Source: Woeseiaceae bacterium
GTDB taxonomy: Bacteria > Pseudomonadota > Gammaproteobacteria > Steroidobacterales > Woeseiaceae
Assembly: GCA_028277185.1 (NCBI GenBank)
Contig: JANQGQ010000038.1
Location: forward strand, 1-64,000
Direction: 5' to 3'
DNA length: 64,000 nucleotides
Below the pieces are notes generated by a model. The model searched no databases and was not told the origin of the DNA. It saw nothing but the letters and a program-made list of their open reading frames with translations. A program made the position numbers and the translations under genes. Shown here piece by piece: positions 17,455 through 26,014 of this stretch (positions within the stretch are counted from its first letter, which is position 1; each line of letters opens with the position of its first letter).

Positions 17455-18183
17455 CTACTGGAGCCGCCTCAACTGCCGATCGCGATAAAAGCCCCACGCA
17501 GGCATCAGCACCGGCAGCAGCATGTAAGCCCAGCCGGGAACGGTGTACAGGCGCGGCGGGGCGAAGAGCCCCATGAGAATCGCTATGCATCCGACGCCTC
17601 CGAGAATGGCCCAGGTGCCGATCTCGGTGCGGGTGACGTGGCGTTCTTTGGCGTCCAGCTCCAGGTCGTCCCGGCGCGTCCAGGCGCGCAGATAGAGCAG
17701 CAGAACGATGCCGCACAGCGCGACGAAGCCGATACTGTAAACGGTGAAGACGCCGTACAGTTCATCGAGCGACAGCGACTGGTGGGCCTCGGCGTCGATT
17801 CGGTCTCCCGAGATCCAGCCCACGAAGATCGACGTGATGTAGCGCATCGGATAGACGTAGCACAGCACGACGAATACGAGCACGAAGCTCAGCACGATCG
17901 AGGGGAAGTCCTCGAGCCCGTAGCGCCGGCTCCAGTTCCAGTGGCCATACCAAAAGAGGAACAGCAGCGCGCAGGCGAGACCGAATGCCGGAATCCCCTG
18001 AACGGCGGCAAGAAGCTCGTCGTAGCTGGCCGGGATGCTGTCGATCGAGACGACGAGCAGCGTGAGGGCGAACGCGAAAGCGGCGTCGGTGAAGGTCTCG
18101 GTCCGCGTCATGTCCATGCCGCGCAGCCGAAAGCCACCCTTTACAGGGAGTTCGTCGAGAGGTGACGTTTGCGAGCTGGCCAT
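17455..18183 (-). CDS. TMEM175 / DUF1211 family membrane protein
   Basis: 242 residues with six predicted membrane helices after about residue 25. The first helix begins RTETFTDAAFAFALTLLVV, matching the family's FSD signature (here FTD) that lines the pore. Bacterial TMEM175 proteins form tetrameric, potassium-permeable channels (established for characterised members), whether this one conducts potassium is inference. Stands alone between the accessory islet and the SnoaL gene. Confidence 0.8.
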   Translation of the reverse strand: MASSQTSPLDELPVKGGFRLRGMDMTRTETFTDAAFAFALTLLVVSIDSIPASYDELLAAVQGIPAFGLACALLFLFWYGHWNWSRRYGLEDFPSIVLSFVLVFVVLCYVYPMRYITSIFVGWISGDRIDAEAHQSLSLDELYGVFTVYSIGFVALCGIVLLLYLRAWTRRDDLELDAKERHVTRTEIGTWAILGGVGCIAILMGLFAPPRLYTVPGWAYMLLPVLMPAWGFYRDRQLRRLQ

Positions 18184-18249
18184 GGCGGCGATGCCATCTG
18201 CGGAACTTCGGTCGATTCTACCTGCCGCGGCTTCGCCCGTAACGTGCTC

Positions 18250-19044
18250 CTACGGCTGCGAGTCGAGCGACCACGTGCCCGTCTCAAGGTCGAACGGGAC
18301 GGACAGATGCTCGTGAACCAACTGCCAGCCGTGCTCCTTCAACCGGTAGCAAGAGGTGTGGCGCACCCACATATCCGTCGATCCACCGGCTTTGAAGTCG
18401 CCCGAATATCGGTTGAGGCTGTGGGCAAACGCCGTATCGCCGTCGGCCGAAACCGCGAGGTCCCGAAGCTCTACGCTGACCGGCCCGTCGAAACGGCCAA
18501 ACCAGTCATGCATCCGTCGGCGTACGCTCTCGATATTCGCATGGCGCAGCGGATCGATGACGTCGAATACGACCGCCGTGTCCGAGACCGGCGCCATCGT
18601 TCCGTCCGGGTCTTTGGCGCGGATGGCTCGATAGCGGTCTTCGATCAGGCGGCGGACGGCCGCTGCCGCACGGATGTCGTCGCTATGCCAACGGCCGTGC
18701 CCGGCCGGCGGATCACCGAAGAAGACCTCGATGCTGAAGACGAGGCCGTTGCGGAAGACGAAACGCTCCACGTTCCGAAAACGCTCTCCCGAGGCCATTC
18801 CGATCTCGCAGAGCACGAGCGCCGTCTCGCCGTCGGTGACCACCTGCTGCAAGTCGTGACCGGTGAGCTGATGACTGCCCGGCCAGCAGCGTTCCATGAA
18901 CGCGTCGCGATCGATCGCGTCGTCGTAGGGGCTCGTGAAGCGGAAATCGGGGTGCAGCAGCGCCATGAACCCGTCGATGTCGTCGGCGCGGTAGGTTTCG
19001 AAAACCGCGCGAACCGTTCTCTCGGCAGCGGATACGTCAGCCAC
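18250..19044 (-). CDS. Protein with two fused SnoaL/NTF2-like domains
   Basis: 264 residues from GTG 19044 after GAGGAGG. Two NTF2-like folds in tandem: residues 1-125 (VRAVFETYRADDIDGFMALLHPDFRFTSPYDD... GLVFSIEVFFGDP) and 130-264 (IEDRYRAIRAKDPDGTMAPV... CYRLKEHGWQLVHEHLSVPFD). The family includes small hydrolases, isomerases and ketosteroid-isomerase-like proteins; the activity is not predictable here. Divergent from the HxlR regulator, with the duplicated operator lying between their start codons, so it is the regulator's probable target. Confidence 0.78.
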   Translation of the reverse strand: MADVSAAERTVRAVFETYRADDIDGFMALLHPDFRFTSPYDDAIDRDAFMERCWPGSHQLTGHDLQQVVTDGETALVLCEIGMASGERFRNVERFVFRNGLVFSIEVFFGDPPAGHGRWHSDDIRAAAAVRRLIEDRYRAIRAKDPDGTMAPVSDTAVVFDVIDPLRHANIESVRRRMHDWFGRFDGPVSVELRDLAVSADGDTAFAHSLNRYSGDFKAGGSTDMWVRHTSCYRLKEHGWQLVHEHLSVPFDLETGTWSLDSQP

Positions 19045-19061
19045 GGTGCCTCCTCAAACCA

Positions 19062-19120
19062 CTGCGATTTCGCAAGTGGTTTATAGAGTGGCCAAACTGC
19101 TGCGATAATGCAAGTAGTTT
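19062..19120. promoter_or_regulatory. Two direct-repeat operators for the HxlR regulator
   Basis: A 21-base element CTGCGATNNNGCAAGTNGTTT occurs at 19062-19082 and 19100-19120 (17 of 21 bases identical), 38 bases apart. Each copy contains an imperfect dyad (TGCG/GCAAGT side) as expected for a dimeric winged-helix repressor. They fill the space between the divergent SnoaL and hxlR genes. Confidence 0.6.
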
Positions 19121-19140
19121 TTCCCGTGGAGAGCAGGCTG

Positions 19141-19626
19141 ATGCCCGATAAGCGTTCGGGATGCCCGATCAATCTCACCGTCGAATTGCTCGGCGACCGG
19201 TGGAGCCTGGTCATCTTGAGGGACATCGTGTTCGGCGGCCGCCGAACCTACGGGGCGTTACTGTCGCAGTCGGACGAGGGGATTTCGTCCAATCTCCTGG
19301 CGGATCGATTGCGAAAACTCATCGACGAGGGGCTGCTCACGAGAAGAGGCGATCCGTCTCACAAGCAAAAGGCGATCTATTCCCTCACCGAAAAGTCGAT
19401 TTCGCTCGTACCCATCTTCGCCCATCTTGGAGCCTGGGGACGGCGGTGGCTGGCCGCGACGCCGCAGTACTCGATTCGGGCGCGGCTGCTGGAGGAAGGT
19501 GGTCCGGCCATGTGGTCCAGATTCATGGACGATCTCCGCTGCGAGCATCTCGGCGCCCGGAAGCGGCGCCAGGGACCGACCGTCGCGGAGGAGCTTCAAC
19601 TGGCCTTCGAAGCGCTGGCCGAATGA
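19141..19626 (+). CDS. HxlR-family transcriptional regulator
   Basis: 161 residues from ATG 19141 (GGAGAG upstream). An earlier ATG (19108) lies within the second operator copy and is less likely. The opening GCPINLTVELLGDRWSLVILRDIVFGGRRTYGALLSQSDEGISSNLLADRLRKL contains the conserved Cys, the WSLVIL helix and the winged-helix recognition region. The C-terminal ~55 residues are longer than in minimal HxlR proteins. Members answer to electrophiles or redox state through the Cys, or to ligands. Probably represses itself and the divergent SnoaL gene. Confidence 0.85.
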   Translation: MPDKRSGCPINLTVELLGDRWSLVILRDIVFGGRRTYGALLSQSDEGISSNLLADRLRKLIDEGLLTRRGDPSHKQKAIYSLTEKSISLVPIFAHLGAWGRRWLAATPQYSIRARLLEEGGPAMWSRFMDDLRCEHLGARKRRQGPTVAEELQLAFEALAE

Positions 19627-19761
19627 CGGTTCGACGTGTCCGCCGTCGGTGTATCTCGCCGGCCGGCGACGGGAGGTCCTGCGTGGCATGCCGTTCGTGC
19701 AGTGCAGCGGCCGTTGGTGGGGATTTACTGAGTTGCAATCGTTTACGGGCTACGCTGAGGC

Positions 19762-20667
19762 ATGCACAATCCGGCGGAATCCCCCTTGAACGGCACGGTG
19801 TTCGGCGTTGCGCCGATGCGGGTCACCCTGCCGCTTGCGGGCTTGATGCTGACGGTGCTGTTCGTCGCGATGGAACCCGCGGCGACAGCCGGACTCAACT
19901 TCGTGGAGCGCAGCGTATTCTGGGTGCTGCACGTCGGCGTCGGGCTCGGCGGGATCGTGACGGCCAGCCTGGTGATCCGGCAGTTGACCTTTGCGCGCTG
20001 GCATCCCGGCCTGCTGATTCTGCTGGCGGGTGTCATCGGTGCGTTCATCGTTACGCCGATGTTTCTGGTACTCGAGTTCCTGCTCCCGGCCTACATGATC
20101 GACACCGACGGCAGCGATGCCCTCGACGCTTTTGCCGCGCGCGGCGTGGGCCATGCCGTGATCGCCGAGTATCTCGAGGTCGTGCCCTTGCTCGTCACGG
20201 CCTGGGCGGCCATCAACCTGCCGCTGTTCTTAGGCCCCCGCGGTCGCCCGACCGCCAGCGGCGGCCCCGACGGCGGCAACGCGGAAGTCGGAGAGGACGA
20301 GAGGGACACTCTGCTGGACCCGGCCAAAGAACAGTTCTTCGGCAAGCTCCCGGAAGCGCTGGGCCGCGATCTCGTCGCGATCTCGTCGGATCTTCACTAT
20401 CTCCACGTGTTCACGACCCGGGGCCAGACGATGATCATCGGCAGCCTGCGCGACGCCGCGCTGACCTTCGCTGACGAGGGCATGCTCGTGCACAAGTCGC
20501 ACTGGGTGTGCCACCGTCAGGTGATCCGCTACGCGCCGGCCGCGCAGCGGGCTCACTGCATCATGTCGACGGGCATCAAAGTGCCGGTCAGCCGCCGGCG
20601 GCGCGCGCAGGTCAAGGCTATGTACGGCGACGCGAGCACCGTGAAGCTGGCATCCGTGGGGAACTAG
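19762..20667 (+). CDS. Membrane-bound LytTR-domain regulator
   Basis: 301 residues: four membrane helices in the first ~165 residues (LPLAGLMLTVLFVAM, VFWVLHVGVGLGGIV, LLILLAGVIGAFIVTPMFLVLEFL, VVPLLVTAWAAINLPLF), an acidic linker, and a C-terminal LytTR DNA-binding domain from about 200 (LVAISSDLHYLHVFTTRGQTMIIGSLRDAA... VHKSHWVCHRQV... VSRRRRAQVKA). GAGG precedes the start. The direct joining of membrane sensor and DNA-binding domain makes it a one-component regulator. Target unknown; convergent with metY. Confidence 0.82.
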   Translation: MHNPAESPLNGTVFGVAPMRVTLPLAGLMLTVLFVAMEPAATAGLNFVERSVFWVLHVGVGLGGIVTASLVIRQLTFARWHPGLLILLAGVIGAFIVTPMFLVLEFLLPAYMIDTDGSDALDAFAARGVGHAVIAEYLEVVPLLVTAWAAINLPLFLGPRGRPTASGGPDGGNAEVGEDERDTLLDPAKEQFFGKLPEALGRDLVAISSDLHYLHVFTTRGQTMIIGSLRDAALTFADEGMLVHKSHWVCHRQVIRYAPAAQRAHCIMSTGIKVPVSRRRRAQVKAMYGDASTVKLASVGN

Positions 20668-20679
20668 CCGAACACGACA

Positions 20680-21954
20680 CTAGCCGGCCGCCGCCAGCGC
20701 CTGATCGAGATCCGCGACGATGTCGTCGATGTGCTCGATGCCGATGCACAGCCGGATCATGTCCGGCGTAACGCCCGCGGTTGCGAGTTCCTCGTCGGTG
20801 AGCTGCCGGTGCGTCGTCGAAGCTGGATGCGCCGCAAGCGACTTCACGTCGCCGATATTGACCAGCCGCAGGAACATCTGCAGTGCGTCGTAGAATTTCA
20901 CGCCCGCGTCGAAGCCGCCTTTGATACCGAAGGTCAGGAGCGCCGACGGCTTACCGTCCGTGTACTTCTTCGCGAGATCGTAGTACGGCGAATCGGGCAG
21001 CCCGGCGAACCGCACCCACTCGACGCGCGGATGCTCGTCGAGATGCTTCGCGACCGCCAGCGCGTTTTCGCAGTGTCGCTCCATCCTGAGCGGCAGCGTT
21101 TGCATGCCCTGCAGGATCAGGAACGCGTTCAACGGGCTCAGCGCCGATCCGGTGTTGCGCAGCGGCACCGTGCGCGCCCGGCCGATGTACGCGGCGGGGC
21201 CCAATGCCTCGGTGTATACGACGCCGTGATACGAAGCCTCGGGCTCGGTCAGCATGTGAAACTTCTCGGGGTGGTCGGCCCAGGCAAACTTGCCGCCGTC
21301 GACGATGACGCCGCCCAGCGAGTTGCCGTGACCGCCCATGTACTTGGTCATCGAATTGACGACGATGTCGGCGCCCCAGTTGATCGGCTTGATCAACGCG
21401 CCCGTGGCGACCGTGTTGTCGACGATCAGCGGTACGCCGTGCGAGTGTGCCATGTCGGCGAGTGCTTCGATGTCGACGACGTTCCCGGCCGGATTGCCGA
21501 TCGATTCGCAGAAGACGGCCGTGGTCTTGTCGTCGATGTGCTTCTCCATCGCGGCGACCGTGTCGTCCTCGGCGAAACGCACGTCGATGCCCTGTCTCGG
21601 CAGCATGTGCTTAAACAGCGTGTAGGTGCCGCCGTAGAGCAGCGGCACCGTCACGATGTTATTGCCTTGTTCGGCAATGTTCAGGACGGAGTAGTTGATG
21701 GCGGCGCTGCCCGCGGAAAGACACAGCCCCGCGATACCCGCTTCGAGCTCCGCGCTGCGCTGTTCGAGCACGGCTGTCGTCGGATTCATGATCCGCGTAT
21801 AGATGTTGCCCTCGACCTCGAGATTGAACAGGTCGGCGCCGTGCTGTGCGTTGTCGAACTCGTAAGCGATCGTCTGATAGATCGGTACCGAGACGGCTTT
21901 GGTGGCGCTGTCGGATTTGAAGCCAGCGTGAATCGCGATGGTCTCGTCTTTCAT
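20680..21954 (-). CDS. metY: O-acetylhomoserine sulfhydrylase
   Basis: 424 residues of the Cys/Met-metabolism PLP family: MKDETIAIHAGFKSDSATKAVSVPIYQTIAYEF is the MetY-type N-terminus, the Schiff-base Lys lies in NSMTKYMGGHGNSLGG, and the length fits MetY (about 425) rather than MetB/MetC (about 390). It converts O-acylhomoserine and sulfide to homocysteine in methionine synthesis. It follows metA on the same strand with a 57-base gap and AGGAAGA before its ATG, so the pair forms a direct-sulfhydrylation unit. Confidence 0.9.
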   Translation of the reverse strand: MKDETIAIHAGFKSDSATKAVSVPIYQTIAYEFDNAQHGADLFNLEVEGNIYTRIMNPTTAVLEQRSAELEAGIAGLCLSAGSAAINYSVLNIAEQGNNIVTVPLLYGGTYTLFKHMLPRQGIDVRFAEDDTVAAMEKHIDDKTTAVFCESIGNPAGNVVDIEALADMAHSHGVPLIVDNTVATGALIKPINWGADIVVNSMTKYMGGHGNSLGGVIVDGGKFAWADHPEKFHMLTEPEASYHGVVYTEALGPAAYIGRARTVPLRNTGSALSPLNAFLILQGMQTLPLRMERHCENALAVAKHLDEHPRVEWVRFAGLPDSPYYDLAKKYTDGKPSALLTFGIKGGFDAGVKFYDALQMFLRLVNIGDVKSLAAHPASTTHRQLTDEELATAGVTPDMIRLCIGIEHIDDIVADLDQALAAAG

Positions 21955-22011
21955 TAGATCTTCCTGTACTGCGGATGTCCTGGTGCTGCGCGTCGCCGGC
22001 GGGGGCCGGGC

Positions 22012-23094
22012 CTACGGCTGTCCGGCCTTGTTGATCCCCAACGGGTCGTCCGGATCGACCTCGTGCATAAACTGGCCGCGGCGGTCGAGATCGGTGAGCT
22101 GGTACACGAGGCCCAGCCAGTTGTTGACGATGGCTTTGGCGGTGTCGCCCCACGTGTTGTCGAGCATCGGCCCTATCTGGTGTTCGAGCGTCGCCGGCGG
22201 GCGGGCGCCGCGGGCCTTGTGCTCGATCGCCTGATCGACGTAGCGCGCCGCAACCCGTTTTGCCGGTTCGGGAAAATAGTTCTCGGGAAACGGCGGCGGC
22301 GCCTCGAGCTCTCCGTCGAGGAAGCGATTCACCTCGCGCCGGTACTCTTTGAGCAGACTGTTGTAGTCGTACTCCGGGTGGCCCTGAAAATACACGACCC
22401 GAAACTGGTCGGGGCTCACGGCCATGTGCACGCCCCCGTCTTCCGATTCGACGAGCACTTTCAGGCCGTGCTCTGCAAGCTGATCGTGCGAGATGTCGTT
22501 GTAGCGCGAGTGCGGTACGTCGAAGCGCGTGTTGATCTCCCGCAGCAGCGGATGATGCGGTACGACCGCGCGGTGGCTGTAGACGCCCCAGCGCTTGTCG
22601 GGCAGCGGCCGCCGGTTGATGCCGTGAAAATGCTTCAGCAGCGCATGGGTCGCGAGGCAGGAGCACAGCATCGACGTGACGTTGCTCTCGGCCCAGTTGA
22701 CGACCTCGATCAGCGGCTTCCAGAAGGCCTCGAGCTCCAGCGCCGGGTTCGCTACGTTCGCGCCCGTGATGATCAGCGCATCCAGCCCATGTTCCTTGAG
22801 ATCCTCGAAGCGCGAGTAGTGGCGATCGATGTAGGCGCGCGTGTCCGCGTCGCGCTCGAGCTCCGGCAGCGAGAACGGATAGACGAAGAACTGCGCAATG
22901 CGGTTGCAGCTTCCCACGAGTCGGATGAACTGCCTTTCGGTGGCCGTCAAGGCCGCATCCGGCATCATGTTCAGAAAGCCGATGTGCAGCTCGCGGATGT
23001 CCTGATGGACGGCGCGATCCAGCGAGAGCAGCTCGTGCCCCTGCTCGCGCAGGTGCTCGAACGTCGGCAGATCGGAATGGGCAACCAGTGGCAT
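22012..23094 (-). CDS. metA: Homoserine O-acyltransferase, MetA family
   Basis: 360 residues. The catalytic set of the MetA fold is present: C146 in NVTSMLCSC (aligned with E. coli Cys142), H239 and E241 in GHPEYDYNSL. It activates homoserine for the sulfhydrylation done by the adjacent MetY. Three features depart from E. coli MetA: a longer sequence (360 against 309), NMMPDAALTATERQF where E. coli has LMPKKIETENQF, and Ala at the position (GANVANPAL) where Gly or Glu has been linked to succinyl- or acetyl-CoA use. The acyl donor therefore cannot be called. No riboswitch is recognisable upstream. Confidence 0.85.
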   Translation of the reverse strand: MPLVAHSDLPTFEHLREQGHELLSLDRAVHQDIRELHIGFLNMMPDAALTATERQFIRLVGSCNRIAQFFVYPFSLPELERDADTRAYIDRHYSRFEDLKEHGLDALIITGANVANPALELEAFWKPLIEVVNWAESNVTSMLCSCLATHALLKHFHGINRRPLPDKRWGVYSHRAVVPHHPLLREINTRFDVPHSRYNDISHDQLAEHGLKVLVESEDGGVHMAVSPDQFRVVYFQGHPEYDYNSLLKEYRREVNRFLDGELEAPPPFPENYFPEPAKRVAARYVDQAIEHKARGARPPATLEHQIGPMLDNTWGDTAKAIVNNWLGLVYQLTDLDRRGQFMHEVDPDDPLGINKAGQP

Positions 23095-23159
23095 GGTCCG
23101 AGTGTAACCGCAACGTGCCGGGGGATTTAAGTTTGAGGTCTGTGATATCGTCCAAATGT

Positions 23160-24401
23160 ATGGGTCGCCCCATATCGATCAGCAGTTTTGCGACGGCCGA
23201 AGCGCGCCTCAAGGCGCTGCTGAACCGCCGCCGGCCCGGCTTTTCGCTGGAGGCCGATTTCTACACGGATCCCGACATCTATGCGCTCGAACTCAGGCGC
23301 GTCGTCTATCGCAACTGGACTCTGGCGGGACACGTCAGCGAATGGCGGGTGCCGGGTGATTACCGCTCAGTCGCGGTAGCGGCGGAGTCCGCGATCGTCC
23401 TCCGCGGGACCGACGGCAGGCTCCGCGCATTCGCGAACGTATGCCGGCACCGCGGCTCCCGCATCTGTCTGGACGAAGCGGGGCGGGCCGACGCGCTCAC
23501 GTGTCCGTATCACGGCTGGCGCTATGCCACGGACGGCCAGCTGACCCATGCGCGGGATATGCCCGACGATTTCGACCGGACGCCTTACGGCTTGAAACCA
23601 TTGCCGCTGGCAGAGGTGCACGGGCTCGTGTTCGTGGCCTTTGCCGACGCGCCGCCGCTGACCGCGGCGCGTGACGCGCTCGCTGAGCCGATGCGCTGGT
23701 TCGGTTTCGAAGATCTCGAGGTCGCCGCGCGCCGGCGCTACGCCATCCCGGCGAACTGGAAGCTGGCAATCGAGAACTATCAGGAGTGCTATCACTGCGC
23801 GACGGCGCACGCCGAGTACGCGGCGCGGCACACGCTGATGCTGGCGCCCCGGCGGCGCGCGCGGGTGCAGCAGGGAATGCAATCGCGGCTCGTCGCTGCG
23901 GGACTCGAGGACCTCGCGGTCGACCGTATCGACACCCGCGCGCCTGCGGGTCAGACCGGTTTCGGCTATAGCCGGACGGCGCTGTTCGACGGTTATCTGA
24001 CCGGGAGCCGTGACGGCAAGCCCGTTGCGCCGCTCCTCGGCAAGCTTGCCGGCTACGACGGCGGCGCATCGGATTTTTCCTTCGGCGGCTGCAATTTCCT
24101 GCTTGCCTACAGCGATCACGTCGTCGCTTACGTGTTCACGCCCGTCGATCAGCACAATGCCGCGCTGAGCGTGCTCTGGCTCGTCAAACGCGGCGCCGAG
24201 GCCGGGCGCGACTACGACGAGGCCGGGCTGACCTGGCTGTGGGACCGAACGACTGAGCAGGACATCGAGATCATCTGCAACAATGCGCGAGGTCTGCACT
24301 CGCAGCACTACGAGCCAGGGCCGCTGTCCACGATGGAGCGCGCGCTGGCCGAATGGCTGGAGTGGTATCTCGCGGAACTCACCGGTGACGGCCGCGCGTG
24401 A
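23160..24401 (+). CDS. Rieske non-heme iron oxygenase, quaternary-ammonium type
   Basis: 413 residues from ATG 23160 (an in-frame GTG 23142 is possible). Rieske cluster ligands C95, H97, C115, H118 (CRHRGS... CPYHGW). The mononuclear iron motif is E209-x2-H212-x4-H217 (ENYQECYHCATAH). The bridging position is Glu, not the Asp of aromatic-ring dioxygenases; Glu is the residue found in CntA-type and related quaternary-amine N-demethylating or C-N-cleaving oxygenases (established for CntA). No reductase component is next to it. Starts a run of six same-strand genes and overlaps the next by four bases. Confidence 0.85.
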   Translation: MGRPISISSFATAEARLKALLNRRRPGFSLEADFYTDPDIYALELRRVVYRNWTLAGHVSEWRVPGDYRSVAVAAESAIVLRGTDGRLRAFANVCRHRGSRICLDEAGRADALTCPYHGWRYATDGQLTHARDMPDDFDRTPYGLKPLPLAEVHGLVFVAFADAPPLTAARDALAEPMRWFGFEDLEVAARRRYAIPANWKLAIENYQECYHCATAHAEYAARHTLMLAPRRRARVQQGMQSRLVAAGLEDLAVDRIDTRAPAGQTGFGYSRTALFDGYLTGSRDGKPVAPLLGKLAGYDGGASDFSFGGCNFLLAYSDHVVAYVFTPVDQHNAALSVLWLVKRGAEAGRDYDEAGLTWLWDRTTEQDIEIICNNARGLHSQHYEPGPLSTMERALAEWLEWYLAELTGDGRA

Positions 24402-26014
24402 CGCGCTACGATGCTCTCGTGCTCGGTGCCGGGCACAACGGACTGACTACGGCCGCGTTCCTCGCGCAGGCCGGCCTGTCGGTCCTGTGCCTCGAGAAAA
24501 ACGACTATATCGGCGGCGCCGCGGTCAGCCGCAAGCTCTACAAGGACTGGACCTACTCGAACTGCTCGTACGTCTGCAGTCTGCTCCGCCCCGAGATCTA
24601 CCGCCAGCTGAACCTCGCGAAGCACGGTCTTCAGGTCACACCCTTCGGCGGTTCGGTGACGTTCATGGAGAACGGCGACTACTTCGGCAGCTACCACGAT
24701 CCGGTCGTCGCCTATCGTGAGATGGCGCGGCATTCGCGGCGGGATGCCGACGCGTATACGCGCTACCGCGCGGACACCCGGCGCCAGAGCCGGCTCATCC
24801 GCGAATTCCTGCTGACGACGCCGCCGGATCCGACGTCCTGGCGTCCGCGGGATCTCATCGGGCTCCTCGGGATCGGCCGGAGCTTCGCGGCGCTCAGTGA
24901 GGAGCAAATGCTCGACACCTACCGGTTCTGGACTCTGAGCGTCGCGGACTACCTCAACGAATACTTCGAGACCGACGTCATCAAGGCCGCGCTGTCTGGC
25001 AGCGGCATCATCGGCACGGCGCTCGGCATCTATTCGCCGGGCACGGCCTATGTCCTGCTGCACCACTATATGGGCGACGTCGATGGCAACGTCGGGACCT
25101 GGGGCTACGCTCGCGGCGGTATGGGAGCCGTGTCCAATGCGCTTGCAGGCGCGTTCCGCGAGCACGGCGGCGAGCTTCGCACCGAAGCCGGCATCGAACG
25201 CATACTCACGAAGAAGGGCAGGGTGACGGGCGTCGCGCTCGACAGTGGCGAGGAGATCGAGGCTTCCACCGTCGTGTCCGCGATGGACGTCAAGCGGACC
25301 TTCCTCGACTGCGTCGAGCCCGAGGCGCTGCCGTCCGCGTTCCTCGAGCGCGTGCGCCATTTCAAGAGCCGCGGCTCTTCCGGCAAGCTCAACATCGCGC
25401 TCGACGGTCTGCCCGAGTTTCCGGCGCTGCCCAAAGACAGTCCGCTGTACTACTCGGACATGCATTTCGTGGACTCGATGGCGCGCATGGAGCGCGCATA
25501 CGACGACTGGAAGGACGGCACGTGGTCGAAAGACCCGTACGTCGACATGGTGATCCCGACGCTGGTGGACCCGACGATGGCGCCGCCCGGCAAACACTTC
25601 ATGAGCTGCTTCGTACAGTACTGCCCGCACCGGCTCGAAGGCCGTGACTGGACGCGGGCCGAACGCGAGGCTTTCGCGCAGACCGTGATCGACCAGATCG
25701 CCAACTACAGTCCGAACTTCAAGGACCTGATCCTGCACGTCGAGATCCGCACGCCGGCGGACATCGAGGCCGAGATCGGTATCACGGAGGGCAACATCTT
25801 CCACGGCGAGCTGACGATGGATCAGCTGCTCTTCAACCGGCCGGTGCCGGGCTACGCGCAGTACCGTACCCCGGTGAGGGGACTGTATCTCTGCGGCTCG
25901 AGCACGCATCCGGGCGGCGGGGTCATGGCGGCTCCCGGCGCGAACGCCGCGCGGGAGATCCTCGCCGATCTCAGGCGTCCGAGCTCGGTGCCGGAGTCCT
26001 TCGGCGATGACTGA
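24398..26014 (+). CDS. NAD(P)/FAD-dependent oxidoreductase, phytoene-desaturase-like (first of two)
   Basis: 538 residues from GTG 24398, in a GTGA overlap with the Rieske gene. N-terminal dinucleotide fold YDALVLGAGHNGLTTAAFLAQAGLSVLCLEK, second FAD segment GGMGAVSNALAGAF with TEAGIERILTKKGRVTGVALDSG, and C-terminal YLCGSSTHPGGGVMAAPGANAA. This is the CrtI/PYROXD2 branch of the amine-oxidase-like flavoproteins. Not a carotenoid gene by context: no other crt gene is near. It probably oxidises a C-N or C-C bond of an intermediate in the pathway started by the Rieske enzyme (inference). Confidence 0.8.
   Translation: MTRYDALVLGAGHNGLTTAAFLAQAGLSVLCLEKNDYIGGAAVSRKLYKDWTYSNCSYVCSLLRPEIYRQLNLAKHGLQVTPFGGSVTFMENGDYFGSYHDPVVAYREMARHSRRDADAYTRYRADTRRQSRLIREFLLTTPPDPTSWRPRDLIGLLGIGRSFAALSEEQMLDTYRFWTLSVADYLNEYFETDVIKAALSGSGIIGTALGIYSPGTAYVLLHHYMGDVDGNVGTWGYARGGMGAVSNALAGAFREHGGELRTEAGIERILTKKGRVTGVALDSGEEIEASTVVSAMDVKRTFLDCVEPEALPSAFLERVRHFKSRGSSGKLNIALDGLPEFPALPKDSPLYYSDMHFVDSMARMERAYDDWKDGTWSKDPYVDMVIPTLVDPTMAPPGKHFMSCFVQYCPHRLEGRDWTRAEREAFAQTVIDQIANYSPNFKDLILHVEIRTPADIEAEIGITEGNIFHGELTMDQLLFNRPVPGYAQYRTPVRGLYLCGSSTHPGGGVMAAPGANAAREILADLRRPSSVPESFGDD

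Noticed and set aside
23095..23159. Possible SAM riboswitch before metA
   Set aside because: The leader is under 70 bases and I cannot fold any known SAM aptamer from it.
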